5,582 nt of DNA from an uncultured Eubacteriales bacterium (GTDB taxonomy: Bacteria; Bacillota; Clostridia; Oscillospirales; CAG-272): assembly GCA_949286815.1 (NCBI GenBank), contig CASEEB010000086.1:1-5582 (forward strand), written 5' to 3'. The notes below the pieces were generated by a model. That model had not been told where the DNA came from, did not search any database, and saw only the letters and a program-made list of their open reading frames with translations. The position numbers and the translations under genes were made by a program. Shown one piece after another: positions 1 through 5,582 of the stretch; position 1 is the stretch's first letter; each line of letters opens with the position of its first letter.

Positions 1-956
1 TTGTCAAAATCAAGGTAAAGCATAGACGCTACCGCGTCCACCCTCAGTCCGTCGGCATGATATTTATCCGCCCAATAAACCGCGTTGGAAATCAAAAAGC
101 TCTGTACTTCTTCTCTGCCCAGATCAAACTTTCTGGTTCCCCATCCTCTGTGCTCCTGCCTGTCCAGTCCCTGATATTCGTAAAGCGGCTGACCGTCAAA
201 TTCATACAGGCCGAATTCGTCCTTGGGAAAATGCGCGGGAACCCAGTCGAGTATGACACCTATGCCGGCATTATGCATAATATCAATAAAATTCATAAAA
301 TCCTTAGGATTTCCGTACCTCGCGGTGGGCGCATAGTAACATCCCACCTGATATCCCCATGAGCCGTCAAAAGGATGTTCCATAACCGGCATAAGCTCAA
401 CATGAGTATATCCCATCTGCTTGACGTACGGGGCAAGGTCGTCCGCAAGCTCTTTATAAGTGAGATAGGTTCCGTCTTCATGTCTTTTCCAAGAGCCCAA
501 GTGAATTTCGTAAATATTTATGGGTTGACTGTAAAAACCCGCGCCCGCCGTTTTTTTACGATGGGACATCCACCCGGCGTCGTGCCATTCGTATCCGTTA
601 ATGTCATATACGACAGAAGCCGCCATAGGAGGTTTTTCCATATATACACCGTATGGGTCGGATTTGTATATTATGCTGTTTTTATTGTGAAATTTGTACT
701 TATAAATGTCCCCGTCACTTACAAGGCAAGAACTGATTTTTGCCTCCCACACACCTTTTTCCGTAATTCTGTTCATCTCCACGGAGTCCGACCAACCGTT
801 AAAGCTGCCGGTCACATATGCCTTTTCCGCATTCGGAGCCCATGTGCGGAAAATACAGAAGTCTCCTTCGCGATGCATTCCCATATATTCATAAACCCGG
901 CATCCCGTTCCCTGATGAAAGAAATACATATCCGCGGAAAAGTCCCTTTCCGACAC
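1..956 (-). CDS. glgB: 1,4-alpha-glucan (glycogen) branching enzyme, N-terminal part, 3' end outside window
   Basis: The enzyme cuts alpha-1,4-glucan chains and re-attaches them through alpha-1,6 bonds, making the branches of glycogen in the cytoplasm. The 318 visible codons read without interruption. Residues about 12-110 form a CBM48-type domain (HQGT, TWAPNAEKAYVTGSFNGW at 38-55, KSDPYG at 98-103). The GH13 catalytic barrel starts near residue 148 with YEIHLGSW, followed by MPVMEHPFDGSWGYQ (189-203), DWVPAHFPKDEFGL (237-250) and DGLRVDAVASML. Asp307 in RVDAVAS matches the catalytic nucleophile of the family. The general acid/base Glu and the C-terminal domain lie beyond the left edge. The extra N-terminal domain of the E. 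coli type is absent. I chose the GTG start at 956 because it has a G-rich ribosome binding site 6 nt upstream and a 44-nt leader from the predicted promoter. An in-frame ATG at 992-990 lies only about 9 nt from the predicted transcription start and lacks a binding site. Identity is firm; the start is less so. Confidence 0.95.
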   Translation of the reverse strand, partial: MSERDFSADMYFFHQGTGCRVYEYMGMHREGDFCIFRTWAPNAEKAYVTGSFNGWSDSVEMNRITEKGVWEAKISSCLVSDGDIYKYKFHNKNSIIYKSDPYGVYMEKPPMAASVVYDINGYEWHDAGWMSHRKKTAGAGFYSQPINIYEIHLGSWKRHEDGTYLTYKELADDLAPYVKQMGYTHVELMPVMEHPFDGSWGYQVGCYYAPTARYGNPKDFMNFIDIMHNAGIGVILDWVPAHFPKDEFGLYEFDGQPLYEYQGLDRQEHRGWGTRKFDLGREEVQSFLISNAVYWADKYHADGLRVDAVASMLYLDFD

Positions 957-962
957 AAAAAT

Positions 963-968
963 CCCCCC
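963..968 (-). promoter_or_regulatory. Ribosome binding site of glgB
   Basis: On the minus strand this is GGGGGG followed by six bases (ATTTTT) and then GTG. It can pair with the CCUCC core of 16S rRNA through G-C and G-U pairs. Its spacing favours the GTG start at 956 over the in-frame ATG at 992. Confidence 0.6.
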
Positions 969-1006
969 ATTATTAAATATATTACACGCCATTTGTATAT
1001 GTCTTC

Positions 1007-1035
1007 AGTATATCATATTTTCCACTTTTTGTCAA
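1007..1035 (-). promoter_or_regulatory. Sigma-A promoter for glgB
   Basis: Read on the minus strand, TTGACA (1035-1030) is followed by a 17-bp spacer and TATACT (1012-1007), with a TG one base upstream of the -10 (extended -10). The -35 is a perfect consensus match and the -10 has one mismatch. Transcription should start near position 1000, giving a leader of about 44 nt to the GTG start. No operator is evident inside the promoter. Confidence 0.8.
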
Positions 1036-1041
1036 TATAAG

Positions 1042-1101
1042 CAGTGTTAAATTTTTATATAATATTTTATAATATTTGAATAATCATCCACTGTTCAATT
1101 T
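1042..1101 (+). repeat. Imperfect 13-bp direct repeat between the divergent promoters
   Basis: CAGTGTTAAATTT (1042-1054) and CACTGTTCAATTT (1089-1101) match at 11 of 13 positions and lie 47 bp start to start. They sit between the two -35 boxes, where a shared operator could be. The composition is AT-rich, so chance similarity is quite possible. No known operator consensus is recognised. Confidence 0.25.
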
Positions 1102-1113
1102 ACCGTCATCGAC

Positions 1114-1141
1114 TTGACACAATGAAAAATTATGATATAAT
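1114..1141 (+). promoter_or_regulatory. Strong extended -10 sigma-A promoter for the ABC operon
   Basis: TTGACA (1114-1119), a 16-bp spacer and TATAAT (1136-1141) are both perfect consensus hexamers, and a TG one base upstream of the -10 makes it an extended -10 promoter. A second overlapping TATAAT (1141-1146) would need a 21-bp spacer and is unlikely to be the main one. Transcription should start near 1148, about 205 nt before the ATPase start codon. This is the only convincing promoter seen for the four downstream genes. Confidence 0.85.
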
Positions 1142-1147
1142 ATAATA

Positions 1148-1352
1148 TAGCGCGATGTAAAAAACAGGTCGTTTTTATAAAAATTTAACATGCACTATTG
1201 TCCTGTCGGCTCAAATCAAACTTTATCCCGCCACAGTCGCCGGACTTGCGGACAGACCGCGGAAAGTTAAAGGTATTTAGTTTGAAACAAGCTCAGCGCA
1301 ACATATATAATGTTATTCTCAGAAAACATTAAAATTATACGGAGGACAGATT
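1148..1352 (+). promoter_or_regulatory. Long, potentially structured 5' leader of the ABC operon mRNA
   Basis: Pairing worked out by hand gives a central stem: ACUUU (1220-1224) with AAAGU (1263-1267), CCGC (1228-1231) with GCGG (1259-1262), and an inner GUCGC (1236-1240) with GCGGAC (1248-1253, one bulged G). An alternative helix pairs UCAAACU (1216-1222) with AGUUUGA (1279-1285). UUGUCCU (1198-1204) is complementary to AGGACAG (1343-1349), which covers the ribosome binding site, and CCUGT (1202-1206) can instead pair with ACAGG (1164-1168). UAAUGUU (1308-1314) can pair with AACAUUA (1325-1331) just upstream of the binding site. No U-tract follows any stem, so translational rather than terminator control would be expected. 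It matches no riboswitch class I recognise; function is inferred only. Confidence 0.4.
1341..1346 (+). promoter_or_regulatory. Ribosome binding site of the ABC ATPase (decides a TTG start)
   Basis: GGAGGA is a near-perfect Shine-Dalgarno sequence, six bases before TTG at 1353. There is no in-frame ATG between it and the beginning of the conserved ABC fold (IEVKHITKKYG), so TTG is the start. Confidence 0.85.
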
Positions 1353-2489
1353 TTGATAGAAGTAAAACACATAACAAAAAAATACGGTGACACCCTTGCC
1401 GTAAACGACGTAAGCTTTAAAATAAGAAACGGAAAGATTTACGGCTTGCTCGGTCCCAACGGAGCCGGAAAATCCACGACCATGAACATTATCGCCGGCT
1501 GTATATCGGCCACAAGCGGAAGCGTAAACATCAACGGATACGACGTTTTTGAGAATCCGCTTGAAGCCAAGAGTCTCATCGGATATCTTCCCGAACAGCC
1601 GCCTCTGTATAATGAAATGACTCCCTCCGAATACCTTGAATTTGTGGCGGAAGCCAAAAATGTTCCGTATGAAAAAATCTACAGACAGGTACGCCAGGTC
1701 ATGGAACTTACAGGCATATATTCCATGAAAGACCGCCTCATTAAAAATTTATCCAAAGGTTATAAGCAGCGTGTGGGTATAGCTCAGGCAATGCTCGGCA
1801 ATCCCGAAATAATAATTCTGGACGAACCGACAGTAGGGCTTGACCCCAAGCAGATCATTGAAATACGGGAATTGATAAAGAAACTCGGTGAAAGCAAGAC
1901 CGTAATAGTCTCAAGTCACATTCTTGCCGAGATAAGCGCCGTATGCGACCATGTAATTATAATCTCTCAGGGAAAAGTAGTCGCGGATGATGAGATAAAG
2001 GCGCTTGAGGCCGAAGTTTCACCCTTTGACAAGCTGCATCTGTCAATTAAGGGAGACGTAAAGGGCATCAGAGAAGTGCTCGATCGATTTGAAAACATAC
2101 AAAGCGTCAATATTTACGCCTCCAAAACTCCCGGAGTGATTGAACTGACGCTTTCGGTAACAAAAGAAAAGGACATCAGAGACGATATTTTCTTTGCCAT
2201 GGCGGAAAGACGCTATGCGGTAATAACAATGGAAAAAGAAGACACAAGCCTTGAAAGCGTGTTCCTCTCTCTCACCTCCGAAACAAAGGGCAATCCCAAA
2301 CTTTACAGGCAAAGAAAGAAAAAAAGAAAAACGACTGACGATAATTTTTCCGACAACGCGGGTGAAAATGACGCCGGTAATACCGAGTCCGTTCCGGAAA
2401 TACCGACAGAAGAAAACGATAATCAAAATAACGGTATTGATGACGGCAAAGACAACGCGGACGATACCGGTGATAAGGAGAGTAACTGA
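1353..2489 (+). CDS. ABC transporter ATP-binding protein, Gld/ABC-2 exporter type, with charged C-terminal tail
   Basis: This cytoplasmic ATPase should drive the ABC-2 permease encoded three bases downstream. The nucleotide-binding domain is complete: Walker A GPNGAGKST (34-42), Q-loop LPEQPPLY (79-86, Q82), signature LSKGY (133-137), Walker B IIILDEPT (153-160) with catalytic Glu158, D-loop GLDP (162-165) and switch His189. Residues about 225-308 form the C-terminal alpha/beta extension usual in GldA-like and multidrug/antibiotic-type exporter ATPases (ending SLESVFLSLTSE). The protein then continues beyond the usual family end with a basic patch RQRKKKRK (319-326) and about 52 residues rich in Asp, Glu and Asn, predicted disordered. 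It starts at TTG behind GGAGGA. It is the first gene of the operon, after a long leader. The class is certain; the substrate is unknown, and GldA is only the nearest named relative by arrangement. Confidence 0.93.
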   Translation: MIEVKHITKKYGDTLAVNDVSFKIRNGKIYGLLGPNGAGKSTTMNIIAGCISATSGSVNINGYDVFENPLEAKSLIGYLPEQPPLYNEMTPSEYLEFVAEAKNVPYEKIYRQVRQVMELTGIYSMKDRLIKNLSKGYKQRVGIAQAMLGNPEIIILDEPTVGLDPKQIIEIRELIKKLGESKTVIVSSHILAEISAVCDHVIIISQGKVVADDEIKALEAEVSPFDKLHLSIKGDVKGIREVLDRFENIQSVNIYASKTPGVIELTLSVTKEKDIRDDIFFAMAERRYAVITMEKEDTSLESVFLSLTSETKGNPKLYRQRKKKRKTTDDNFSDNAGENDAGNTESVPEIPTEENDNQNNGIDDGKDNADDTGDKESN

Positions 2490-2492
2490 CTT

Positions 2493-3356
2493 ATGGGCGC
2501 AATTTTTCGGCGTGAATTCAAATCCTACATGACCAACATGTACGGAATCGTGTTTATGTTTTTCATCCTGGTTTTTTCGGGCGTATTTTTCTTCATGTAC
2601 AATCTTATGTATATGATACCTCAGTTTGAGTTTTCCTTGATTGATATTGAAATGATTCTTATCATTGCCGTACCGGTACTTGCGATGCGCTCAATGGCGG
2701 AGGACAGGCACAACGGAACAGACAGGTTTTTGCTCTCCCTGCCGCTTAAAATATCGGGTATCGTAATCGGAAAATATTTTGCTATGCTCGCGGTCTTCGC
2801 TTTGCCGGTCGCGGTTATGTGTACTTTCCCTCTTATTCTTTCTCTTTTCGGAGAAGTACATTTTCTTACGACATACTCGTCGATTTTCGCGTTTTTCCTG
2901 CTCGGCGCCTTTCTTTTGGCTATAAGCATGTATATAAGCTCGCTCACCGACAATCAGATAATTGCCGCGGTGCTGAGCGTAATGGCGATACTTGTACTTT
3001 ATTTTTCTGATTTTATAGCTTATCTGATTCCCTCAAGCTCTCTTGCGTCGTATATTTCATTTCTTGTAATCGAGATAATTATTGCCGCCGTAGCGTTTGC
3101 CGTTTCAAAGAATATAAACGTGGCTCTTATCGTCGCCGCGATACTTATAATTCCTACCTCTTTATGCTATATTTTTCTGTCTTCATCGTTTGAGGGATTG
3201 TTTGCGAAAGCAGTGGCTTTCATCTCTCCGTTCACAAGATTCAATTATTTCACTTACGGGATTTTTGACTTGTCGAGTATTATCTATTTTTTGTCCGTAA
3301 CCGCGTTCTTTATTTTCCTAACCGTACAGTCATTGGATAAAAAACGCTGGGGATAA
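2493..3356 (+). CDS. ABC-2 family permease, GldF-like
   Basis: This 287-residue integral membrane protein should form the membrane pathway for the preceding ATPase. It begins with the cytoplasmic amphipathic stretch IFRREFKSYM (4-13), typical of ABC-2 permeases, and has about seven or eight hydrophobic segments (roughly 17-41, 50-65, 93-118, 130-150, 155-179, 186-204, 208-230, 262-280). The loop PVLAMRSMAEDRHNGT (61-76) followed by LLSLPLKISGIVIGK (80-94) is the family hallmark, corresponding to the E-x4-GT-x-LLL-x-LP pattern of GldF/NosY-like proteins. The C-terminus (SPFTRFNYFTYGIFDL at 245-260, ending in LDKKRW) is also typical. The start lies 3 bp after the ATPase stop, and its AAGGAG (2475-2480) sits inside the end of the ATPase gene, so the two are translationally coupled. 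Length is normal for the family. The substrate cannot be told from sequence. Confidence 0.92.
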   Translation: MGAIFRREFKSYMTNMYGIVFMFFILVFSGVFFFMYNLMYMIPQFEFSLIDIEMILIIAVPVLAMRSMAEDRHNGTDRFLLSLPLKISGIVIGKYFAMLAVFALPVAVMCTFPLILSLFGEVHFLTTYSSIFAFFLLGAFLLAISMYISSLTDNQIIAAVLSVMAILVLYFSDFIAYLIPSSSLASYISFLVIEIIIAAVAFAVSKNINVALIVAAILIIPTSLCYIFLSSSFEGLFAKAVAFISPFTRFNYFTYGIFDLSSIIYFLSVTAFFIFLTVQSLDKKRWG

Positions 3357-3395
3357 CCGTACCGAATCTTCTCGCGCAAGTTAAAGATTTTGCAG

Positions 3396-3401
3396 AAAGG
3401 A
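3396..3401 (+). promoter_or_regulatory. Candidate ribosome binding site of the GldG-like gene
   Basis: AAAGGA lies 15 nt before ATG at 3417, longer than usual. It falls downstream of the alternative TTG start at 3390, which itself has no binding site. This favours the ATG, though weakly. Confidence 0.45.
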
Positions 3402-3416
3402 AAAATTTTAAATAAA

Positions 3417-4964
3417 ATGAACAACGACAACAGCAATCCCAACATAAAAAAGAAGCGGAGCCTGAACAGACAGGCTAAAAGCGGCGCGTACTCACTTGCG
3501 TTCGCGGCAATTTTGTTGGCGCTTCTTATAGTTGTAAATCTGATAGTGTATAAACTGCCGTCTAATTTTACGGTTTTTGACACTACTCCGAACCGTCAGC
3601 TATCCATCACCGAAACGACGGAAAATTTCGTAAAATCAATCGACCAAGATGTGACCATATATTTCATATGCGAAGACTCGGTCACAAATATCGAGCTTGA
3701 AACCCTTATCAAACATTATACCGATATAAACTCAAAACTTAAATATGAGGTAATTGACCCGATAAGCAATCCGTCTTTCACTCCAAAATACACGGATACC
3801 ACGCTTAGCAATTACAGTATAATAATAGAGAGCGACCTGCGTTTTTACGTTATAGATTATTATGACCTGTATTATGTCGAAAACACATACACGGGAAGAA
3901 TAGATTATCTTACTTTCCTTGAATACACTCAGGGACCGTACGCAAGCTACTATTCCTCGTACTTTACCGAAGACAATACCGAACTCTTTTTCAACGGAGA
4001 GGCGGTAATCACAACAGGATTTGATTACGTCACCCAACAGGTTGTCCCTCACATATATCTGCTTTCCAATCACGGAGAGACCGGACTTGACGAAGACGTA
4101 TTTCTTAAAGATATGGAAGACAACGGGATTGAATACGAATATTTTGACCTGCTTGAAAACGGCTCTGTCCCGGACACCTGCACATGTCTTGTTATCGGAG
4201 ACCCTGACTCCGATATCAGCGCTCAGGAAGCAAAGGCAATAACAGAGTATCTTGACGCCGGCGGCTCAATGATACTTCTTACTAGTCCCAAAGCCTGCGA
4301 ATTTACCAACCTTTTAAGCGTTATGGAACATTACGGACTGTCTGCCGAGCCCGGGACAATCTATGAGGGAAACGCAAGCTATTATCCGAGCAATTCCTCT
4401 CCCAATATGCTGTTGCCCACCATGAACGAAGACCACGATATAGTGACCGCCATAGTTAATCTCGGTTATGCCTCATCGTCGGCAAATCTCTCCATGCTGA
4501 TGCCGAACAGCCATTCCATAAGAATTCTTGACGATACACCGGACAATGTTACGATTACCACAATAGCTTCAACGTCGGACAAGGCATATCTTACGGACTC
4601 AAACGGAGACACTGTCGACGACTCCACGGGTTCTCATGTTACCGGCGTTTCGGTTACAAAGACGGCGGGCTCGACCACTTCCAATATAATATGGTATTCC
4701 TCCGCCGACGCGTTTACGAGCGAAACAATCTCGGAAAGAAGCATTAATCAGGCGTATCTTCTCCTTTCAATGTCATATGTCGGCGGGATAAGTCAGTTTT
4801 CCTCAGAGCTTGCTTCCGAAATTCAGGCAATAAGTCAGAATACCTCTTATCTGAATCTCAGCGCCACGTCTGCCGTGGTCTGGGGAATTGTGACGGTTAT
4901 AGTTGTTCCGGCAGCTCTGCTTGTGACCGGACTCACTGTCTGGCTTAAGCGCAGAAAAAGATGA
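3417..4964 (+). CDS. GldG-like ABC transporter auxiliary protein, membrane-anchored at both ends
   Basis: This is the accessory subunit that accompanies GldF-type permeases; its biochemical activity is not known. From ATG 3417 it has 515 residues: a basic cytoplasmic start (KKKR at 11-14), a membrane segment (about 25-45), a large domain predicted outside the cytoplasm, and a C-terminal membrane segment (about 486-508) followed by KRRKR. Family signs are the early FDTTPNRQLSITETTENFVKSI stretch just after the first membrane segment (given here as key residues in a longer motif), HIYLLSNHGE (212-221), GDPDSDIS (261-268) and EYLDAGGSMILLTSP (277-291), typical of the GldG/ABC_transp_aux family (PF09822). 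Residues 142-183 are unusually rich in Tyr. The region after about residue 390 is Ser/Thr-rich. It lies 60 bp after the permease with no terminator or promoter between, so it is part of the same operon. A TTG at 3390 would add nine residues but lacks a binding site. Confidence 0.87.
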   Translation: MNNDNSNPNIKKKRSLNRQAKSGAYSLAFAAILLALLIVVNLIVYKLPSNFTVFDTTPNRQLSITETTENFVKSIDQDVTIYFICEDSVTNIELETLIKHYTDINSKLKYEVIDPISNPSFTPKYTDTTLSNYSIIIESDLRFYVIDYYDLYYVENTYTGRIDYLTFLEYTQGPYASYYSSYFTEDNTELFFNGEAVITTGFDYVTQQVVPHIYLLSNHGETGLDEDVFLKDMEDNGIEYEYFDLLENGSVPDTCTCLVIGDPDSDISAQEAKAITEYLDAGGSMILLTSPKACEFTNLLSVMEHYGLSAEPGTIYEGNASYYPSNSSPNMLLPTMNEDHDIVTAIVNLGYASSSANLSMLMPNSHSIRILDDTPDNVTITTIASTSDKAYLTDSNGDTVDDSTGSHVTGVSVTKTAGSTTSNIIWYSSADAFTSETISERSINQAYLLLSMSYVGGISQFSSELASEIQAISQNTSYLNLSATSAVVWGIVTVIVVPAALLVTGLTVWLKRRKR

Positions 4965-4980
4965 TTTGTAAAACCGGAAA

Positions 4981-4984
4981 AGGA
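4981..4984 (+). promoter_or_regulatory. Ribosome binding site of the DUF4340-type gene
   Basis: AGGA, preceded by AAA, lies 10 nt before ATG at 4995. The whole gap to the previous stop is 30 nt, with no room for a separate promoter. Confidence 0.6.
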
Positions 4985-4994
4985 TTGAAAAACA

Positions 4995-5582
4995 ATGAAC
5001 AAAAATAAAAGCCTGTTGATTCTTATATTCGTGCTCGTTATCTGCGTGGCAATTTACGCCGTGGTTCTCATGGTTTCAAAAACAAATGAGGACGGGGGTA
5101 CCGGAAACGAAGAGGAATCGGATACGCAGATAGACATTGTAAACATTACCTCACCGGCGCAAATTTCAATATTCAACGCGGAGACCGAGGAAACGCTTAT
5201 ATTTACAAAAGACGAAGACGGAAACTGGATATGGCCTCAGAAAACCGATCTTACATTGGATAAAACATTTTTTGACTCAATAATACAGACGGTAAAGGAT
5301 TTGAACGGAACGCATGAAATACTATCTCCGACGTCCGGACAATTAAAGGAGTTCGGACTTGAATCCCCTGCCCTTACGGCGGAATTCACCGATGAAAACG
5401 GAGTGAAGACAGTTCTTAAATTCGGAGCGAAAAATTCATATAATAATGAATATTATCTAAGTGTGGATAATTCCACGGAAAAAGTATATCTTGTCTCGGA
5501 GGACATATACGGTTCATTTGATTTTGAGATATTAGACGTGGTAGCTACCGATATACTTCCTCAGATAAATGAAAACCTTCTG
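4995..5582 (+). CDS. DUF4340 domain-containing membrane protein, N-terminal part, 3' end outside window
   Basis: The 196 visible codons are open to the right edge. After a short basic start (NKNK) there is one hydrophobic segment (residues about 7-27, LLILIFVLVICVAIYAVVLM), then a polar acidic linker (30-46) and a domain predicted outside the cytoplasm. The stretches TFTKDEDGNW-like (residues about 72-80), LKEFGLESPALTAEF (about 116-130), VLKFGAKN and EYYLSVDNSTEKVYLVSEDI follow the repeat layout of DUF4340 proteins: a Trp-containing strand, an EFGL-x-xP turn, and a strand ending in V-Y-LV. DUF4340 genes regularly follow GldG-like genes in ABC operons of Clostridia and other phyla, which supports the call. 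Cys17 has no proper lipobox (Ile at -1), so an uncleaved anchor is more likely than a lipoprotein. It is the fourth gene of the operon. Its role is unknown; a structural or sensing partner of the transporter is an inference. Confidence 0.85.
   Translation, partial: MNKNKSLLILIFVLVICVAIYAVVLMVSKTNEDGGTGNEEESDTQIDIVNITSPAQISIFNAETEETLIFTKDEDGNWIWPQKTDLTLDKTFFDSIIQTVKDLNGTHEILSPTSGQLKEFGLESPALTAEFTDENGVKTVLKFGAKNSYNNEYYLSVDNSTEKVYLVSEDIYGSFDFEILDVVATDILPQINENLL

Larger units (their letters stand above)
957..1352. other. Divergent intergenic region between glgB and the ABC operon
   Basis: This stretch of almost 400 bases has no credible gene. It holds, from left to right, the glgB leader and promoter (957-1035), a very AT-rich centre (about 1036-1113) with several chance TATAAT-like strings, the plus-strand promoter of the ABC operon (1114-1141), and a leader of about 200 nt (about 1148-1352) with hairpin potential. 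The two promoters point away from each other, with about 80 bp between their -35 boxes, so a regulator bound in the centre could affect both. No intrinsic terminator is seen. Confidence 0.75.

Noticed and set aside
375..1040. A 221-codon open frame on the plus strand
   Set aside because: It lies antisense to the well-conserved glgB frame, its product has no family features, and glgB motifs explain the whole stretch. It is a shadow frame, as is the shorter one at 57-362.
1058..1073. Additional TATAAT strings in the AT-rich centre
   Set aside because: Neither copy has a -35 box at workable spacing on either strand. They are expected by chance in such composition.
1200..1300. Cobalamin or other known riboswitch (GCCACAG-like string at 1230-1236)
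   Set aside because: The string resembles a small part of a B12-type motif, but the remaining conserved boxes and order are missing. No known class could be supported by eye.
2043..2426. A 127-codon open frame on the minus strand inside the ABC ATPase gene
   Set aside because: It is antisense to the conserved ATPase C-terminal domain, has no binding site and no recognisable features.
3365..3389. Inverted repeat AATCTT/AAGATT between the permease and the GldG-like gene
   Set aside because: Six AT-rich pairs with a 13-nt loop and no following T-tract do not make a terminator. The genes behave as one operon.
3390..3416. TTG at 3390 as the start of the GldG-like gene
   Set aside because: It has no Shine-Dalgarno upstream, and the only purine-rich site (AAAGGA) lies inside the nine extra codons. 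ATG at 3417 is preferred, although its spacing of 15 nt is long, so the alternative is not excluded.
1353..4964. Naming the genes gldA, gldF and gldG as gliding motility genes
   Set aside because: Similarity is at family level only. No other gliding machinery is present and the host is probably a Gram-positive, so a motility function is not supported.
4995..5060. Lipoprotein signal peptide in the DUF4340-type protein
   Set aside because: Cys17 is in the middle of the hydrophobic segment and has Ile at -1, which does not fit a lipobox. A plain membrane anchor fits better.

Overview
The window looks like chromosomal DNA of a low-to-moderate GC Gram-positive anaerobe, most likely an uncultured Clostridia (Bacillota). 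The evidence is near-consensus sigma-A promoters with extended -10 boxes, strong AGGAGG-like ribosome binding sites, use of TTG and GTG starts, and the family types present. This assignment is inferred from style; no phylogenetic marker is in the window.

Layout: two divergent transcription units are separated by an AT-rich intergenic region. On the minus strand, positions 1-956 hold the N-terminal 318 codons of a glycogen branching enzyme (glgB), which runs off the left edge. On the plus strand, positions 1353-5582 hold a tightly packed four-gene operon: an ABC ATPase (TTG start), an ABC-2 type permease, a GldG-like auxiliary protein anchored by a membrane segment at each end, and the first 196 codons of a DUF4340-type single-pass membrane protein, which runs off the right edge. 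The intergenic region carries one well-formed sigma-A promoter per direction (minus: 1007-1035; plus: 1114-1141). The plus promoter is followed by an untranslated leader of about 200 nt with GC-rich hairpin potential and a stretch complementary to the ATPase ribosome binding site.

How the genes work together: the ATPase would energise the permease. The GldG-like and DUF4340 proteins would be membrane-anchored with large domains outside the cytoplasm, forming an accessory assembly around the transporter. This ATPase/permease/GldG/DUF4340 set is a recurrent arrangement related to the Gld ABC transporter of Bacteroidota, but the substrate in non-gliding bacteria is unknown. Nothing here links it functionally to the neighbouring glycogen gene.

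Most worth a second look: the structured leader with a possible anti-Shine-Dalgarno switch, the charged disordered tail of the ATPase, the tyrosine-rich segment of the GldG-like protein, and the unknown role of the transporter. I saw no mobile elements, CRISPR arrays, tRNA or rRNA genes, or convincing intrinsic terminators.
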